A stretch of DNA of 64,000 bases from Pseudomonadota bacterium. Lineage in GTDB: Bacteria; Pseudomonadota; Gammaproteobacteria; Xanthomonadales; Rhodanobacteraceae. Made by a program: the position numbers and the translations under genes. Of the stretch, positions 29,433-38,252 are shown in pieces (position 1 is the first letter of the stretch; each line of letters starts with the position of its first letter). The DNA lies in NCBI GenBank assembly GCA_018240565.1, contig JAFEFO010000034.1:1-64000 (forward strand). The letters are read 5' to 3'. The notes under the pieces are model-generated. The model had not been told where the DNA came from and made no database searches. It worked only from the letters and a program-made list of their open reading frames with translations.

Positions 29433-30557
29433 TCAGCCGGTCATCTTCGCGAAAAACTGGCGCACGTTGTCGACGAAGCCACTGCTGCGCGGCGAGTGCT
29501 TCTTCGCCTCGTCGTCGCTGCTGAACGTGGCCTCGAACTGATCGAGCAGCTCGCGCTGGTGCTTGTTGAGTTTGACCGGGGTTTCCAGCACCACGCGGCA
29601 GATCAGGTCGCCGACATGTCCGCTGCGCACGTTGCGCACGCCCTTGCCGCGCAGCCGAAACAGCGCGCCGGTCTGGGTTTCGGCCGGAATCTTGATCGAC
29701 GCTTCGCCGCCGAGCGTCGGCACCTCGAGTTCGGCGCCGAGCGCGGCCTGCGCGAAGCGGATCGGCACTTCGCAGAACAGGTCGTCGCGTTCGCGCTGGA
29801 AGATCGCGTGCTCGCGCACGTTGACCTCGACATACAGATCGCCGGGTTGCGTTCCTGCCGGGCCAGCCTCGCCTTCGCCGGACAGGCGGATGCGATCGCC
29901 GGTGTCCACGCCGGCGGGAATCTTCACCGCGAGCTTCTTCTCGTGTTCGATGCGGCCTTCGCCATGGCAGGCCTTGCACGGATTGGCGATCTTCTTGCCG
30001 CTGCCGTTGCAATGCGGGCACGCCTGCTGGATCGAGAAGATCCCGTTCTGCATGCGTACGCGGCCATGGCCCTGGCAGGTCTTGCAGGTTTCCAATTTGC
30101 CATCGGCGGAACCGGAGCCTGCGCATTTTTCGCAGGCCGCGAGCGTCGGCACGCGAATCTGTTTTTCCGCCCCGGACACTGCCTCTTCTAGTTCCAGATC
30201 GAGCACGTAGCGCAGGTCTGCGCCACGCCTTGGCTGGCGCGAGCGACCGCCTCCGAATATATCGCCGAAAATATCGCCGAAGATATCGCCCATGTCGGCA
30301 AACCCGGCCCCACCGCGTCCGCCCATGCCCTGCTCGAAGGCGGCGTGGCCGTGGCGGTCGTACAGTGCGCGTTTGTCGGGATCGCCGAGGACTTCGTAGG
30401 CTTCCTTGGCTTCCTTGAACTTCTCCTGCGCGTGCGGATCGTCCGGGCAACGGTCAGGGTGGTACTTCATCGCCAGGCGGCGGAAGGATTTCTTCAGTTC
30501 GACCTCGGTGACGCTGCGTTCGACGCCGAGGACCTCATAGTAGCAACGCTTGCTCAT
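29433..30557 (-). CDS. dnaJ: chaperone DnaJ (Hsp40)
   Basis: 374 residues. The J domain carries YHPDR; a Gly/Phe linker ([15 protein letters not shown]) follows. Four CxxCxGxG zinc motifs are present: [24 protein letters not shown] and CKACHGEG. It stimulates the DnaK ATPase and holds unfolded clients. It is the last gene of hrcA-grpE-dnaK-x-dnaJ, ten bases after a TMEM175-like gene that separates it from dnaK. Confidence 0.97.
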   Translation of the reverse strand: MSKRCYYEVLGVERSVTEVELKKSFRRLAMKYHPDRCPDDPHAQEKFKEAKEAYEVLGDPDKRALYDRHGHAAFEQGMGGRGGAGFADMGDIFGDIFGDIFGGGRSRQPRRGADLRYVLDLELEEAVSGAEKQIRVPTLAACEKCAGSGSADGKLETCKTCQGHGRVRMQNGIFSIQQACPHCNGSGKKIANPCKACHGEGRIEHEKKLAVKIPAGVDTGDRIRLSGEGEAGPAGTQPGDLYVEVNVREHAIFQRERDDLFCEVPIRFAQAALGAELEVPTLGGEASIKIPAETQTGALFRLRGKGVRNVRSGHVGDLICRVVLETPVKLNKHQRELLDQFEATFSSDDEAKKHSPRSSGFVDNVRQFFAKMTG

Positions 30558-30567
30558 ATGGACGTGA

Positions 30568-31170
30568 TCATGGATTTGATATCAGGTGTCTTTCAATACG
30601 CCGATCCGGCACGATCCAGATCAATGCGACGACGACATACAGCACACACGAAACAATGGGCGCGAAAAACGAGGAAGCAATGGCAACGAGATAAATGGCT
30701 GGCGAGGCCTTTTCCTTCCAGCCACTGCCGAGGGCGCGTGCGAGTGCACCCTGGCGGCCACCGTTGCAGGCGATCAGGCTGCGCGAAAGCGGGATCCACG
30801 CCAATGCGCTGAGGAGCAGGACAATGCCGTAAACCAGGGTTGGCAACGGTGCGGGAAATTCGCCATGCGCGCCATGCGCTTCATTCAGCCATGCCGTCGT
30901 GAATGGAAACAGCGAGATCCAGAACAGCATGTGCAGGTTCGCCCACATCACGCGGCCGTTGATGCGCTCGGCCAGATGCATCAGATGATGATGATTGTTC
31001 CAGTAGATCGCGACGTAGATGAAGCTGAGCACATAGCTCGCGAACACCGGCCAGTTGGCCAGCAGCGCAGGCAAGGTCGCTTCGTGCGGCGGCTTCAACT
31101 CCAGCACCATGATCGTGATGATCACGGCGATCACGCCGTCGGTGAATGCTTCCAGTCGCCCCTTTTCCAT
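30568..31170 (-). CDS. TMEM175-like (DUF1211) potassium channel
   Basis: 200 residues with six hydrophobic segments. [18 protein letters not shown] contains the FxDxVxAIxxT-type signature of the TMEM175/DUF1211 family on the first helix, which lines the K+ pore, and ELKPP follows as usual. Bacterial members are single six-helix units that form tetramers. The unusual feature is its place between dnaK and dnaJ, ten bases ahead of dnaJ on the same strand. A REP pair separates it from dnaK. Ion selectivity is inferred from family only. Confidence 0.87.
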   Translation of the reverse strand: MEKGRLEAFTDGVIAVIITIMVLELKPPHEATLPALLANWPVFASYVLSFIYVAIYWNNHHHLMHLAERINGRVMWANLHMLFWISLFPFTTAWLNEAHGAHGEFPAPLPTLVYGIVLLLSALAWIPLSRSLIACNGGRQGALARALGSGWKEKASPAIYLVAIASSFFAPIVSCVLYVVVALIWIVPDRRIERHLISNP

Positions 31171-31195
31171 TTCCGCACTCCGACGTGTACTTGCT

Positions 31196-31282
31196 CGTCA
31201 TTCCGGCAGGGACTGCCGGAATCCAGTTGCCAAGGATGGCATCCATGCCGTCTGGATGCCGGCATTCCATGCCGGCATGACG
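31196..31282. repeat. inverted REP pair 2
   Basis: CGTCATTCCGGCA, five bases, TGCCGGAATCCAG, then about 25 bases, then CTGGATGCCGGCA, five bases, TGCCGGCATGACG. Ends mirror each other and each arm is a hairpin; same class as the pair at 22291. It lies between dnaK and the TMEM175-like gene and could stabilise the 3' end of dnaK mRNA or limit readthrough. Confidence 0.78.
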
Positions 31283-31294
31283 TGTTCCGTTTAT

Positions 31295-33211
31295 TTACTT
31301 CTTCTCGTCTTTGACTTCCGTGAACTCGGCGTCGACCACATCATCCTTCGGTGCCGCGCCAGGTTCGGCGTGCGCACCGGCATCGCCCGCGCCGGCGTGG
31401 CCGGCAGCCGCGGCAGCGGCCAGCGATTGCGCGGCCTGTTCGAGCGCCGTGCACTTGGCTTCGATGGCATCCTTGTCGTCGCCCTTCATGACTTTTTCCA
31501 GATCGGACAGCGCCGCTTCGATCGCGCCGATCTGACCCGGCGCCTTGCCGCCATGTTCCTTGATCGCCGCGCGCGTGGCATGCACGAGCTGATCGGCCTT
31601 GTTGCGGCTGCCAACGAGTTCGTGGAATTTCTTGTCGTCTTCCTTGTTCGCCTCGGCATCGCGCACCATGCGCTGGATCTCGTCCTCGTTCAGGCCGGAA
31701 CCGGCCTTGATCTCGATGCGCTGTTCCTTGCCGGTCTTCTTGTCCTTGGCCGACACATGCAGGATGCCGTTCGCATCGATGTCAAAGGTGACCTCGACCT
31801 GCGGCATCCCGCGCGGCGCGGGCTCGATGCCGGCCAGATCGAACTTGGCCAGCGACTTGTTCGCGCTGGCGCGCTCGCGCTCGCCCTGCAGCACATGCAC
31901 GGTGACCGCGCTCTGATTGTCCTCGGCAGTGGAGAACACCTGCGTGTTCTTGGTCGGGATCGTGGTGTTCTTCTCGATCAGCTTGGTCATCACGCCGCCG
32001 AGCGTCTCGATACCCAGCGACAGCGGAGTGACATCGAGCAGCAGCACATCCTTGACCGTGCCGCCAAGCACGCCGCCCTGAATCGCCGCGCCGACGGCGA
32101 CGGCTTCATCCGGGTTGACGTCCTTGCGCGGCTCCTTGCCGAAGAAATCCTTGACCGTGTCCTGGACTTTCGGCATGCGCGTCTGACCGCCGACGAGGAT
32201 CACCTCGTTGATGTCGCCGACCTTGAGGCCCGCGTCGTTGAGCGCGGTGCGGCACGGCGCGATGGTCTTCTCGATCAGATCGCCGACCAAAGCCTCCAAC
32301 TTCGCACGCGTGAGCTTCAGGTTCAGATGCTTGGGTCCGGATGCGTCTGCCGTGATGTACGGCAGGTTGACATCGGTCTGCTGCGCGCTGGACAGCTCGA
32401 TCTTGGCGCGCTCGGCGGCGTCTTTCAGGCGCTGCAAGGCCAGCGAATCGTTTTTCAGATCCACGCCGGACTCTTTCTTGAATTCCTCGACCAGAAAATC
32501 GATCAGGCGCTTGTCGAAGTCCTCGCCACCCAGGAACGTATCGCCATTCGTGGCCAGCACCTCGAACTGCTTTTCGCCATCGACTTCGGCGATCTCGATG
32601 ATGGAAATATCGAAGGTGCCGCCGCCCAGGTCATACACCGCGATCTTGCGATCGCCGCCCTTCTTGTCGATGCCGTAGGCGAGCGCCGCCGCAGTCGGCT
32701 CGTTGATGATGCGCTTGACGTCGAGGCCGGCGATGCGGCCGGCATCCTTGGTCGCCTGACGCTGCGAGTCGTTGAAATACGCGGGCACGGTGACCACGGC
32801 CTCCGTGACCGGCTCACCGAGGAAATCCTCGGCGGTCTTTTTCATCTTCATCAGGATCTTCGCCGAGATTTCCTGCGGCGAAAGACTCTTGCCGTCGGCG
32901 GTTGCCAACCACGCGTCGCCGTTGTCGTGCTGCACGATCTTGTACGGCACCAGGTTGATGTCCTTCTGCACCTCGGCGTCGGTGAACTTGCGTCCGATCA
33001 GGCGCTTCACGGCGTAGAAGGTATTCTTCGGATTGGTCACCGCCTGGCGTTTGGCCGTCGCGCCCACCAGGACTTCGTTGTCCTTGTACGCGACGATGGA
33101 TGGCGTGGTGCGGTCGCCTTCTGAATTCTCGATGACGCGGGCGGTCGTGCCCTCCATCACCGAAACGCAGGAATTGGTGGTGCCAAGGTCGATGCCGATG
33201 ATCTTGCCCAT
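31295..33211 (-). CDS. dnaK: chaperone DnaK (Hsp70)
   Basis: 638 residues from the ATG at 33211 ([20 protein letters not shown]), GGAG nine bases upstream; an ATG eight codons earlier lacks family support. [14 protein letters not shown] [14 protein letters not shown] and the GGxxRMP segment ([11 protein letters not shown]) mark the ATPase domain; the substrate domain and acidic [10 protein letters not shown] tail complete it. It is cotranscribed with hrcA and grpE and has its own heat-shock promoter at the grpE stop. Confidence 0.98.
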   Translation of the reverse strand: MGKIIGIDLGTTNSCVSVMEGTTARVIENSEGDRTTPSIVAYKDNEVLVGATAKRQAVTNPKNTFYAVKRLIGRKFTDAEVQKDINLVPYKIVQHDNGDAWLATADGKSLSPQEISAKILMKMKKTAEDFLGEPVTEAVVTVPAYFNDSQRQATKDAGRIAGLDVKRIINEPTAAALAYGIDKKGGDRKIAVYDLGGGTFDISIIEIAEVDGEKQFEVLATNGDTFLGGEDFDKRLIDFLVEEFKKESGVDLKNDSLALQRLKDAAERAKIELSSAQQTDVNLPYITADASGPKHLNLKLTRAKLEALVGDLIEKTIAPCRTALNDAGLKVGDINEVILVGGQTRMPKVQDTVKDFFGKEPRKDVNPDEAVAVGAAIQGGVLGGTVKDVLLLDVTPLSLGIETLGGVMTKLIEKNTTIPTKNTQVFSTAEDNQSAVTVHVLQGERERASANKSLAKFDLAGIEPAPRGMPQVEVTFDIDANGILHVSAKDKKTGKEQRIEIKAGSGLNEDEIQRMVRDAEANKEDDKKFHELVGSRNKADQLVHATRAAIKEHGGKAPGQIGAIEAALSDLEKVMKGDDKDAIEAKCTALEQAAQSLAAAAAAGHAGAGDAGAHAEPGAAPKDDVVDAEFTEVKDEKK

Positions 33212-33264
33212 GATTTCAATCTCCGGATGATTCAATGCGGCTCAAGCGCCGCGCATGGCGTGAC

Positions 33265-33292
33265 AAATGGGGGTCAGGCGATTCAATTCAAG
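33265..33292 (-). promoter_or_regulatory. sigma-32-type heat-shock promoter of dnaK
   Basis: On the minus strand CTTGAAT (33286-33292) and CCCCCATTT (33265-33273) are about 13 bases apart, close to the RpoH consensus. The -35 includes the grpE stop codon (GCT TGA). It would drive dnaK about 50 bases downstream, separately from hrcA-grpE. Confidence 0.75.
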
Positions 33293-33815
33293 CGCCGGCG
33301 GCCTTGGCCACCATGACCAGGGCCGGGCGCAGCAAACGGTCGTTGAGCGCATAGCCCTTCTGCATCACCGAGACGACGGTGTTCGGGGCCGCTTGCGGGG
33401 CATCGACCATGCCGACAGCCTGGTGCACTTCGGGATTGAACGGCTGGCCGAGCGGATCGACCTGCTTCAGGCCGTTGTTCTCAGCCACCTTGAGCAAGGC
33501 TTTCAGAGTCAGGTCCATGCCCTCGCGCAATGAACCGACGTCGGCGGTTTCCACGGCCAGCCCGCGTTCCAGACCGTCGCACACCGGCAGCAGATCGCCG
33601 AGCAGGCGCTCGTTGGCGAACTTGCGGGCCTGTTCCAGGTCGCGCTGCAGGCGCTTGCGCTGGTTCTCGATCTCGGCGCGCTCGCGCAGCAGAAGGTCGC
33701 GCATTTCACCGAGCTTGGATTCGTATTCGTTGACCAGCTTGCCGAGTTCGTCGACGCCAGCTGGGCCGGCATCCAGCGACTCGTCCTGCGTCGGGCTGGG
33801 GTTGGTGTCTTCCAT
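33288..33815 (-). CDS. grpE: nucleotide exchange factor GrpE
   Basis: 175 residues from the ATG at 33815 (MEDTNPSPTQDE). The first half is a long charged coiled-coil, including RERAEIENQRKRLQRDLEQA; the C-terminal beta domain has HQAVGMVDAP and NTVVSVMQKGYALNDRLLRP, the GrpE signature. It exchanges ADP on DnaK and acts as thermosensor. It lies 31 bases after hrcA and ends on the dnaK heat-shock promoter. Confidence 0.96.
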   Translation of the reverse strand: MEDTNPSPTQDESLDAGPAGVDELGKLVNEYESKLGEMRDLLLRERAEIENQRKRLQRDLEQARKFANERLLGDLLPVCDGLERGLAVETADVGSLREGMDLTLKALLKVAENNGLKQVDPLGQPFNPEVHQAVGMVDAPQAAPNTVVSVMQKGYALNDRLLRPALVMVAKAAGA

Positions 33816-33846
33816 TGCTCGGTTCCTGGATTGAGTGCAGACCACC

Positions 33847-34902
33847 CTATGTGGCCTGCCGCGCCTGATTCAAGGCACCGGACAATAACTGCGCCGTCGT
33901 CTGTACCACCGGGATCACGCGCTGGTAGGCCATGCGCGTCGGCCCGATCACGCCGAGCACGCCAAGCACGCGGCCTTCGATGCCGTAGGGCGCCGTCACC
34001 AGGCTCAGGCCGTCCAGCGCCGCAAAGCCCGATTCCTCGCCGATGAACAGGCGCACGCCTTCGGCGCGCGCGCAGCCTTCGAGCAGATTGAGCAGATCGC
34101 GTTTGCGCTGGAATGCCTCGAACAACTCGCGCAGCCGATCCACATCGGACACGCCCTGCGCGCCCATCAGGTTGACCTGGCCCGCGACCAGCATGTCGGC
34201 GCCAGGGCTTTCCGGGAACGCCTGCTGCGTCACGTCGACCGCGGCGACCATGAGCTGATGCAGGCGGTGGCTGGTCTCGCGCATCTCGCGCGCCAGGCGC
34301 TCGCGGATCTCGCTCATGCGCAATCCGGCATAGTTGGCATTGAGGAAGTTGGCCACTTGCTCGAGCTCGCCGGGCGCGTACGGGCGCTGCGTGGCGACGA
34401 CGCGGTTCTGCACCTCGTTGTCCGAGAACACCAGGATGACGAGCACGCGGTTGCCGCCAAGGGCGACGAAATCGATATGGCGGAATGGAAATTCCTCGCG
34501 CTTGGGCACGGTCACGACGCCGACGAACCGGGTGACGTCCGACAACAGCGACGAGGCGCCGCTGAGCAGGTCCTGGGTGGCCCCGGCCGTGGGCAACTCG
34601 CGGCGCATCCGGTCCACCTGCTGCGCTTCCAGGGGCTTGAGTTCGAGCAGGCTGTCGACGAAAACGCGGTAGCCCTGCGCGGTCGGCACGCGCCCGGCCG
34701 AGGTGTGCGGCGCAGCCAGCAGGCCGAGTTCCTCCAGATCCGCCATGACGTTGCGGATCGTGGCCGGACTGACGTCCAGGCCCGCGCTGCGCGCCAGCGT
34801 GCGCGAGCCCACCGGCTCGCCGTCGGCGATGTACTGGGCGATCAGCGCGCGCAGCAATTGCCGGGCGCGGGCATCGAGTTTGTCGTGCAGGTTGAAGGGC
34901 AT
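33847..34902 (-). CDS. hrcA: heat-inducible repressor HrcA
   Basis: 351 residues. The N-terminal winged helix (PVGSRTLA, DVSPATIRNVMADLEE, LGLLAAPHTSAGRVPT) and later GNRVLVILVFSDNEVQNRV identify HrcA, which binds CIRCE elements. I could not find a CIRCE (TTAGCACTC-N9-GAGTGCTAA) ahead of hrcA, grpE or dnaK here, so its target may lie elsewhere, for example at groESL. It is the first gene of the operon, with a sigma-32-like promoter upstream. Confidence 0.94.
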   Translation of the reverse strand: MPFNLHDKLDARARQLLRALIAQYIADGEPVGSRTLARSAGLDVSPATIRNVMADLEELGLLAAPHTSAGRVPTAQGYRVFVDSLLELKPLEAQQVDRMRRELPTAGATQDLLSGASSLLSDVTRFVGVVTVPKREEFPFRHIDFVALGGNRVLVILVFSDNEVQNRVVATQRPYAPGELEQVANFLNANYAGLRMSEIRERLAREMRETSHRLHQLMVAAVDVTQQAFPESPGADMLVAGQVNLMGAQGVSDVDRLRELFEAFQRKRDLLNLLEGCARAEGVRLFIGEESGFAALDGLSLVTAPYGIEGRVLGVLGVIGPTRMAYQRVIPVVQTTAQLLSGALNQARQAT

Positions 34903-34929
34903 CGCGCTGGCCAGCGGGGATGACGATGA

Positions 34930-34956
34930 ATTGGGGCGGCGTCGATTCTATTCAAT
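34930..34956 (-). promoter_or_regulatory. possible sigma-32-like promoter of hrcA-grpE
   Basis: On the minus strand ATTGAA (34951-34956) and CCCCAAT (34930-34936) are separated by 14 bases, a partial RpoH match lying 28-54 bases before the hrcA ATG. Weaker than the dnaK promoter. The rest of the 294-base gap to scpA shows no gene or clear further motif. Confidence 0.4.
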
Positions 34957-35196
34957 AAGACTGGACTTGGGCAGCCAAAGTCCTTAACCTTGGCGTCGAT
35001 CGGGGTAAACCGGCGCGGGCAAGGCCCGTCGCCAGCATCACGCCTCCGCTGCAAGACCTTTCGGATACCACCCACGCCCGTACCCTCGGCGCGTGCGCAT
35101 GGCGGCAAGTCCACGCCGCCGGATGAACGAGATTCCAATCTACCCACACTCAACCAACGCTTCGTGAGAAGCGCGCTGCATGACGAATTCCCGCCC

Positions 35197-36051
35197 ATGA
35201 CCACGCAGGCCGCCACGAGTCCGGAAGCACCGGAAGGCGCCGTCCTCTTTGCCACTCCGCCGCAGCAGCAGGAAATGCCGCTGGCGATCGTGCGCGGACA
35301 GCCGGTGCTGCAGATGCCGCAGGACCTGTACATTCCGCCCGACGCGCTCGAGGTCATCCTCGAAGCATTCGAAGGCCCACTCGACCTGCTGCTGTACCTC
35401 ATCCGCCGCCAGAACCTGGACATCCTCGATATCCCGATCGCCGAGATCACGCGCCAATACGTCGACTACATCGACCTGATGCGCGACCTGCGCCTGGAAC
35501 TGGCCGCCGAATACCTGGTGATGGCCGCGATCCTGGCCGAGATCAAGTCGCGCCTGCTGCTGCCGCGCCCGCCCGCCGAAGAAGGCGTCGAAGAAGATCC
35601 GCGCGCGGAACTGGTGCGCCGCCTGCAGGAATACGAGCGCTTCAAGAAGGCCGCCGAGGACATCGAGGCGCTGCCGCGCAGCGAACGCGACTTTTCCGTC
35701 GTTTCCGCCTTCGTCCCGGACAAGGCCGTGGTACGCCTGCCGCCGCCGGTGGAACTGCGCGAACTGCTGCTCGCGCTCAAGGACGTGCTCAAGCGCGCCG
35801 AATTGCTCGGCCATCACGCGATCCAGCGCGAGGCCTTGTCCGTGCGCAACCGCATGAGCGACGTGCTCAAGAATATCGGCGACGGCGAATTCCATCGCTT
35901 CGAAACGCTGTTCAACGCCGAGGAAGGCCGCCTGGGCATCGTCGTCACGTTCCTGGCCATCCTCGAGCTGGCCAAGGAACTGCTCATCGAAATCACCCAG
36001 ACCGAGCCGCTCGCGCCGATCTATCTCAAATCCCTCGCCATCGCGGGATGA
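35197..36051 (+). CDS. scpA: segregation and condensation protein A (kleisin)
   Basis: 284 residues from the ATG at 35197 (MTTQAATSPEAPEG); the frame is open 69 codons upstream but that part lacks similarity. FEGPLDLLLYLIRRQNLDILDIPI is split over the strongly conserved N-terminal SMC-binding region, and the C-terminal winged helix ends FLAILELAKELL. ScpA bridges SMC heads and, with ScpB, forms the bacterial condensin. About 30 variable residues precede the core. The stop overlaps scpB (ATGA). Confidence 0.95.
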   Translation: MTTQAATSPEAPEGAVLFATPPQQQEMPLAIVRGQPVLQMPQDLYIPPDALEVILEAFEGPLDLLLYLIRRQNLDILDIPIAEITRQYVDYIDLMRDLRLELAAEYLVMAAILAEIKSRLLLPRPPAEEGVEEDPRAELVRRLQEYERFKKAAEDIEALPRSERDFSVVSAFVPDKAVVRLPPPVELRELLLALKDVLKRAELLGHHAIQREALSVRNRMSDVLKNIGDGEFHRFETLFNAEEGRLGIVVTFLAILELAKELLIEITQTEPLAPIYLKSLAIAG

Positions 36052-36749
36052 ACGCAGTGAAATTGATTGTCATGGAAACAAACCAGCTCAAGCAAATCAT
36101 CGAAGCCGCCCTGCTCGCCGCCGCACAGCCACTGTCGCTGACGCAATTGTCGGCCCTGTTCGGCGAAAACGAGGCCGCCAGCCACGAAGACATCGCCCGC
36201 GCGCTCGAGGAACTCGCCGCCGACTGTGCGTCGCGCGGCGTGGAGCTCAAGGAAGTCGCTTCCGGGTTCCGCTACCAGGTGAAGCAGGACGTGCACCCAT
36301 GGGTCGCACGCTTGTGGACCGAGCGCCAGACCAAGTACTCGCGCGCCCTGCTCGAAACCCTGGCCCTGATCGCCTACCGCCAGCCGATCACGCGCGGCGA
36401 GATCGAGCAGATCCGGGGCGTCGCCGTCTCGACCAATATCGTCAAGACGCTCGAAGAACGCGAATGGGTGCGCGTGGTCGGCTATCGCGACGTGCCCGGC
36501 AAGCCGGCGCTGTTCGGCACGACGAAGATTTTCCTGGATTACTTCAACCTCAAGTCGCTCGACGAACTGCCGCCGATGGCCGAGATCCGTGACATCGAAG
36601 ATTACGATCCGCAACTGACGCTGGCGCCCGTAGCACCCGCCGATGCGGAAGCGGCGGATGCCGCCATGATCGCGCCGGAAACCGACGCGGCGAACGAGGA
36701 ATCCACGGACGACAATGCCGCAGACGCCACGCAGGAGCCGCGCGCATGA
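36048..36749 (+). CDS. scpB: segregation and condensation protein B
   Basis: 233 residues with two winged-helix domains; LLETLALIAYRQPITRGEIE and IRGVAVSTNIVKTLEERE are the ScpB hallmark, followed by GRPALFGTT-like PGKPALFGTTKIFLDYF. The last 45 residues are an acidic, Ala-rich tail. It overlaps scpA and rluB by four bases on each side, so the three are coupled. An internal ATG at 36072 (METNQLKQ) is a possible alternative start. Confidence 0.95.
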   Translation: MNAVKLIVMETNQLKQIIEAALLAAAQPLSLTQLSALFGENEAASHEDIARALEELAADCASRGVELKEVASGFRYQVKQDVHPWVARLWTERQTKYSRALLETLALIAYRQPITRGEIEQIRGVAVSTNIVKTLEEREWVRVVGYRDVPGKPALFGTTKIFLDYFNLKSLDELPPMAEIRDIEDYDPQLTLAPVAPADAEAADAAMIAPETDAANEESTDDNAADATQEPRA

Positions 36750-38185
36750 ACACGCCACGCACCCTGCTTTCGCTCAAGCGCCCGCAATCCGACGGCCCGA
36801 TCCTCGAAGAACGCCTGCACAAGGTGCTGGCCAACGCCGGCCTGGGCTCGCGCCGCCTGCTCGAAGAACGCATCCAGGCCGGCGAGATCCGCGTCAACGG
36901 CAATGTCGCCGAAATCGGCTCGAGCGTGCGCGCCGGCGACCGCGTGGAACTCGACGGCAAGCTCTTCGTCGCGATCAACGACAACGCCGAACATGCGCAA
37001 GTCATCGTGTTCCACAAACCCGACGGCGTGGTCACCACGCGCGACGATCCGGAAGGCCGCCCGACCGTGTTTGAGCAATTGCCGCACCTCAAGGGCGCAC
37101 GCTGGATCGCCGTCGGCCGGCTCGACATCAACACCACCGGACTGCTCCTGCTCACCACCGACGGCGCACTGGCGCACCGCCTGATGCACCCGAGCACCGA
37201 AATCGAACGCGAATACATCTGTCGTGTCCACGGTGAAGTTCCCGATGAGGCGCTGGAACGACTCAAGTCCGGCGTGCAGCTCGATGACGGCCCGGCAAGC
37301 TTCGAGGAACTGGCCGTGATCAGCCGCGGACCCAGCCACTCGTGGTTCCGCGTGGTCATCCGCGAAGGTCGCAACCGCGAAGTGCGGCGCATGTGGGAAA
37401 CCCAGGGGCTGATGGTCAGTCGCCTCAAGCGCATCCGCTACGGCAATGTCGAACTGCCGCGCGGCCTGCTCAAGGGTCGCAGCGAGACGCTCGATGCGGA
37501 ACAGGTCAAGGGCCTGCGCGCGCTCGCCGGCGCCGTGGAGTCCGAACCGACCCTGACCCTGCAACCGGTGATCGGGCAGCGCCGCGCGCCGAAAGCAGCG
37601 CCGAACGAGTTCCGTCCGGCGCCGAAGACCCAGCAGGCCTGGACCGGCGCGTACCATGACGAAGGCCGCGAACTGCGCGCATTCGACCGCATCCGCGAGG
37701 ATGCGCCCGCACGTCCCGGCGGCCAGCGCAAATTCGGCAAGAAGAAGCCGCAACGCGGCCCCGGCGGTGGCAATGCGCCCAACCGCGACAACCGCAACGA
37801 GCGGCGCGGGCCCGGCGGCAATGCGCAAAACCGTGACAACCGCAACGGCCGGCGCGGTGCCGGACGCGGACAAACCCAGATCGGCGTCTATCAACCCGGC
37901 TCGCGCTGGGCGAACGAGAACACCGGCGGCGGCGCGAACCGGCCGCGGCGAGCCAAGCCCGCGCAATGGCGCCCACCTGTCACCGGCGTCCCCGGCGAAC
38001 GCGAGGATGACCGCGGCGCGAAGCGCTTCATCGCCGGTTTGCGCGCAGAGAAAACGCGCTACGTACCACGTGGCGAACCGCGTGCGCCGCGTCCCGGCCA
38101 GGGTGTGCCGCGCGACGACATCGGCAACCGCCTGGGGCCACCGCGGGATGGGCAGGGCAAGCGCCGCGGCAAGCCTCGAAAGTGA
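36746..38185 (+). CDS. rluB: 23S rRNA pseudouridine synthase RluB
   Basis: 479 residues. An S4 RNA-binding domain (LHKVLANAGLGSRR) precedes the RsuA/RluB catalytic domain, where GRLDINTTGLLLLTTDG holds the catalytic Asp and EGRNREVRRMW closes the core. RluB makes pseudouridine 2605 in 23S rRNA. The core ends near residue 265; the remaining 200 residues are a basic, Gly/Asn/Arg-rich disordered tail with a repeated NRDNRN block (DNA period about 48 bases near 37758-37861). It overlaps scpB, an order known across bacteria. A hairpin repeat begins at its stop codon. Confidence 0.94.
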   Translation: MNTPRTLLSLKRPQSDGPILEERLHKVLANAGLGSRRLLEERIQAGEIRVNGNVAEIGSSVRAGDRVELDGKLFVAINDNAEHAQVIVFHKPDGVVTTRDDPEGRPTVFEQLPHLKGARWIAVGRLDINTTGLLLLTTDGALAHRLMHPSTEIEREYICRVHGEVPDEALERLKSGVQLDDGPASFEELAVISRGPSHSWFRVVIREGRNREVRRMWETQGLMVSRLKRIRYGNVELPRGLLKGRSETLDAEQVKGLRALAGAVESEPTLTLQPVIGQRRAPKAAPNEFRPAPKTQQAWTGAYHDEGRELRAFDRIREDAPARPGGQRKFGKKKPQRGPGGGNAPNRDNRNERRGPGGNAQNRDNRNGRRGAGRGQTQIGVYQPGSRWANENTGGGANRPRRAKPAQWRPPVTGVPGEREDDRGAKRFIAGLRAEKTRYVPRGEPRAPRPGQGVPRDDIGNRLGPPRDGQGKRRGKPRK

Positions 38186-38247
38186 TTTTTGCAATCATCC
38201 TTGATCGCGAAGATCACGAAGCGGCCGTCCCTGGCCGCACTTTTCAA
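38184..38247 (-). repeat. dispersed double-hairpin repeat, copy B
   Basis: Minus-strand copy of the element at 14725: TTGAAAAGTGCGGCC, hairpin GCGGCC/GGCCGC, then hairpin GCGATCA/TGATTGC and CAAAAATCA. It starts at the rluB stop and ends five bases before the stop of the convergent CsgG-family gene. Read in the rluB direction, the GC stem is followed by ACTTTTCAA, as copy A does after murJ, so both copies have the same orientation relative to the gene they follow. Confidence 0.75.
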
Positions 38248-38252
38248 CAAGA

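Noticed and set aside
31055..33124. 689-codon plus-strand frame
   Set aside because: Antisense shadow of dnaK; begins inside the TMEM175-like gene.
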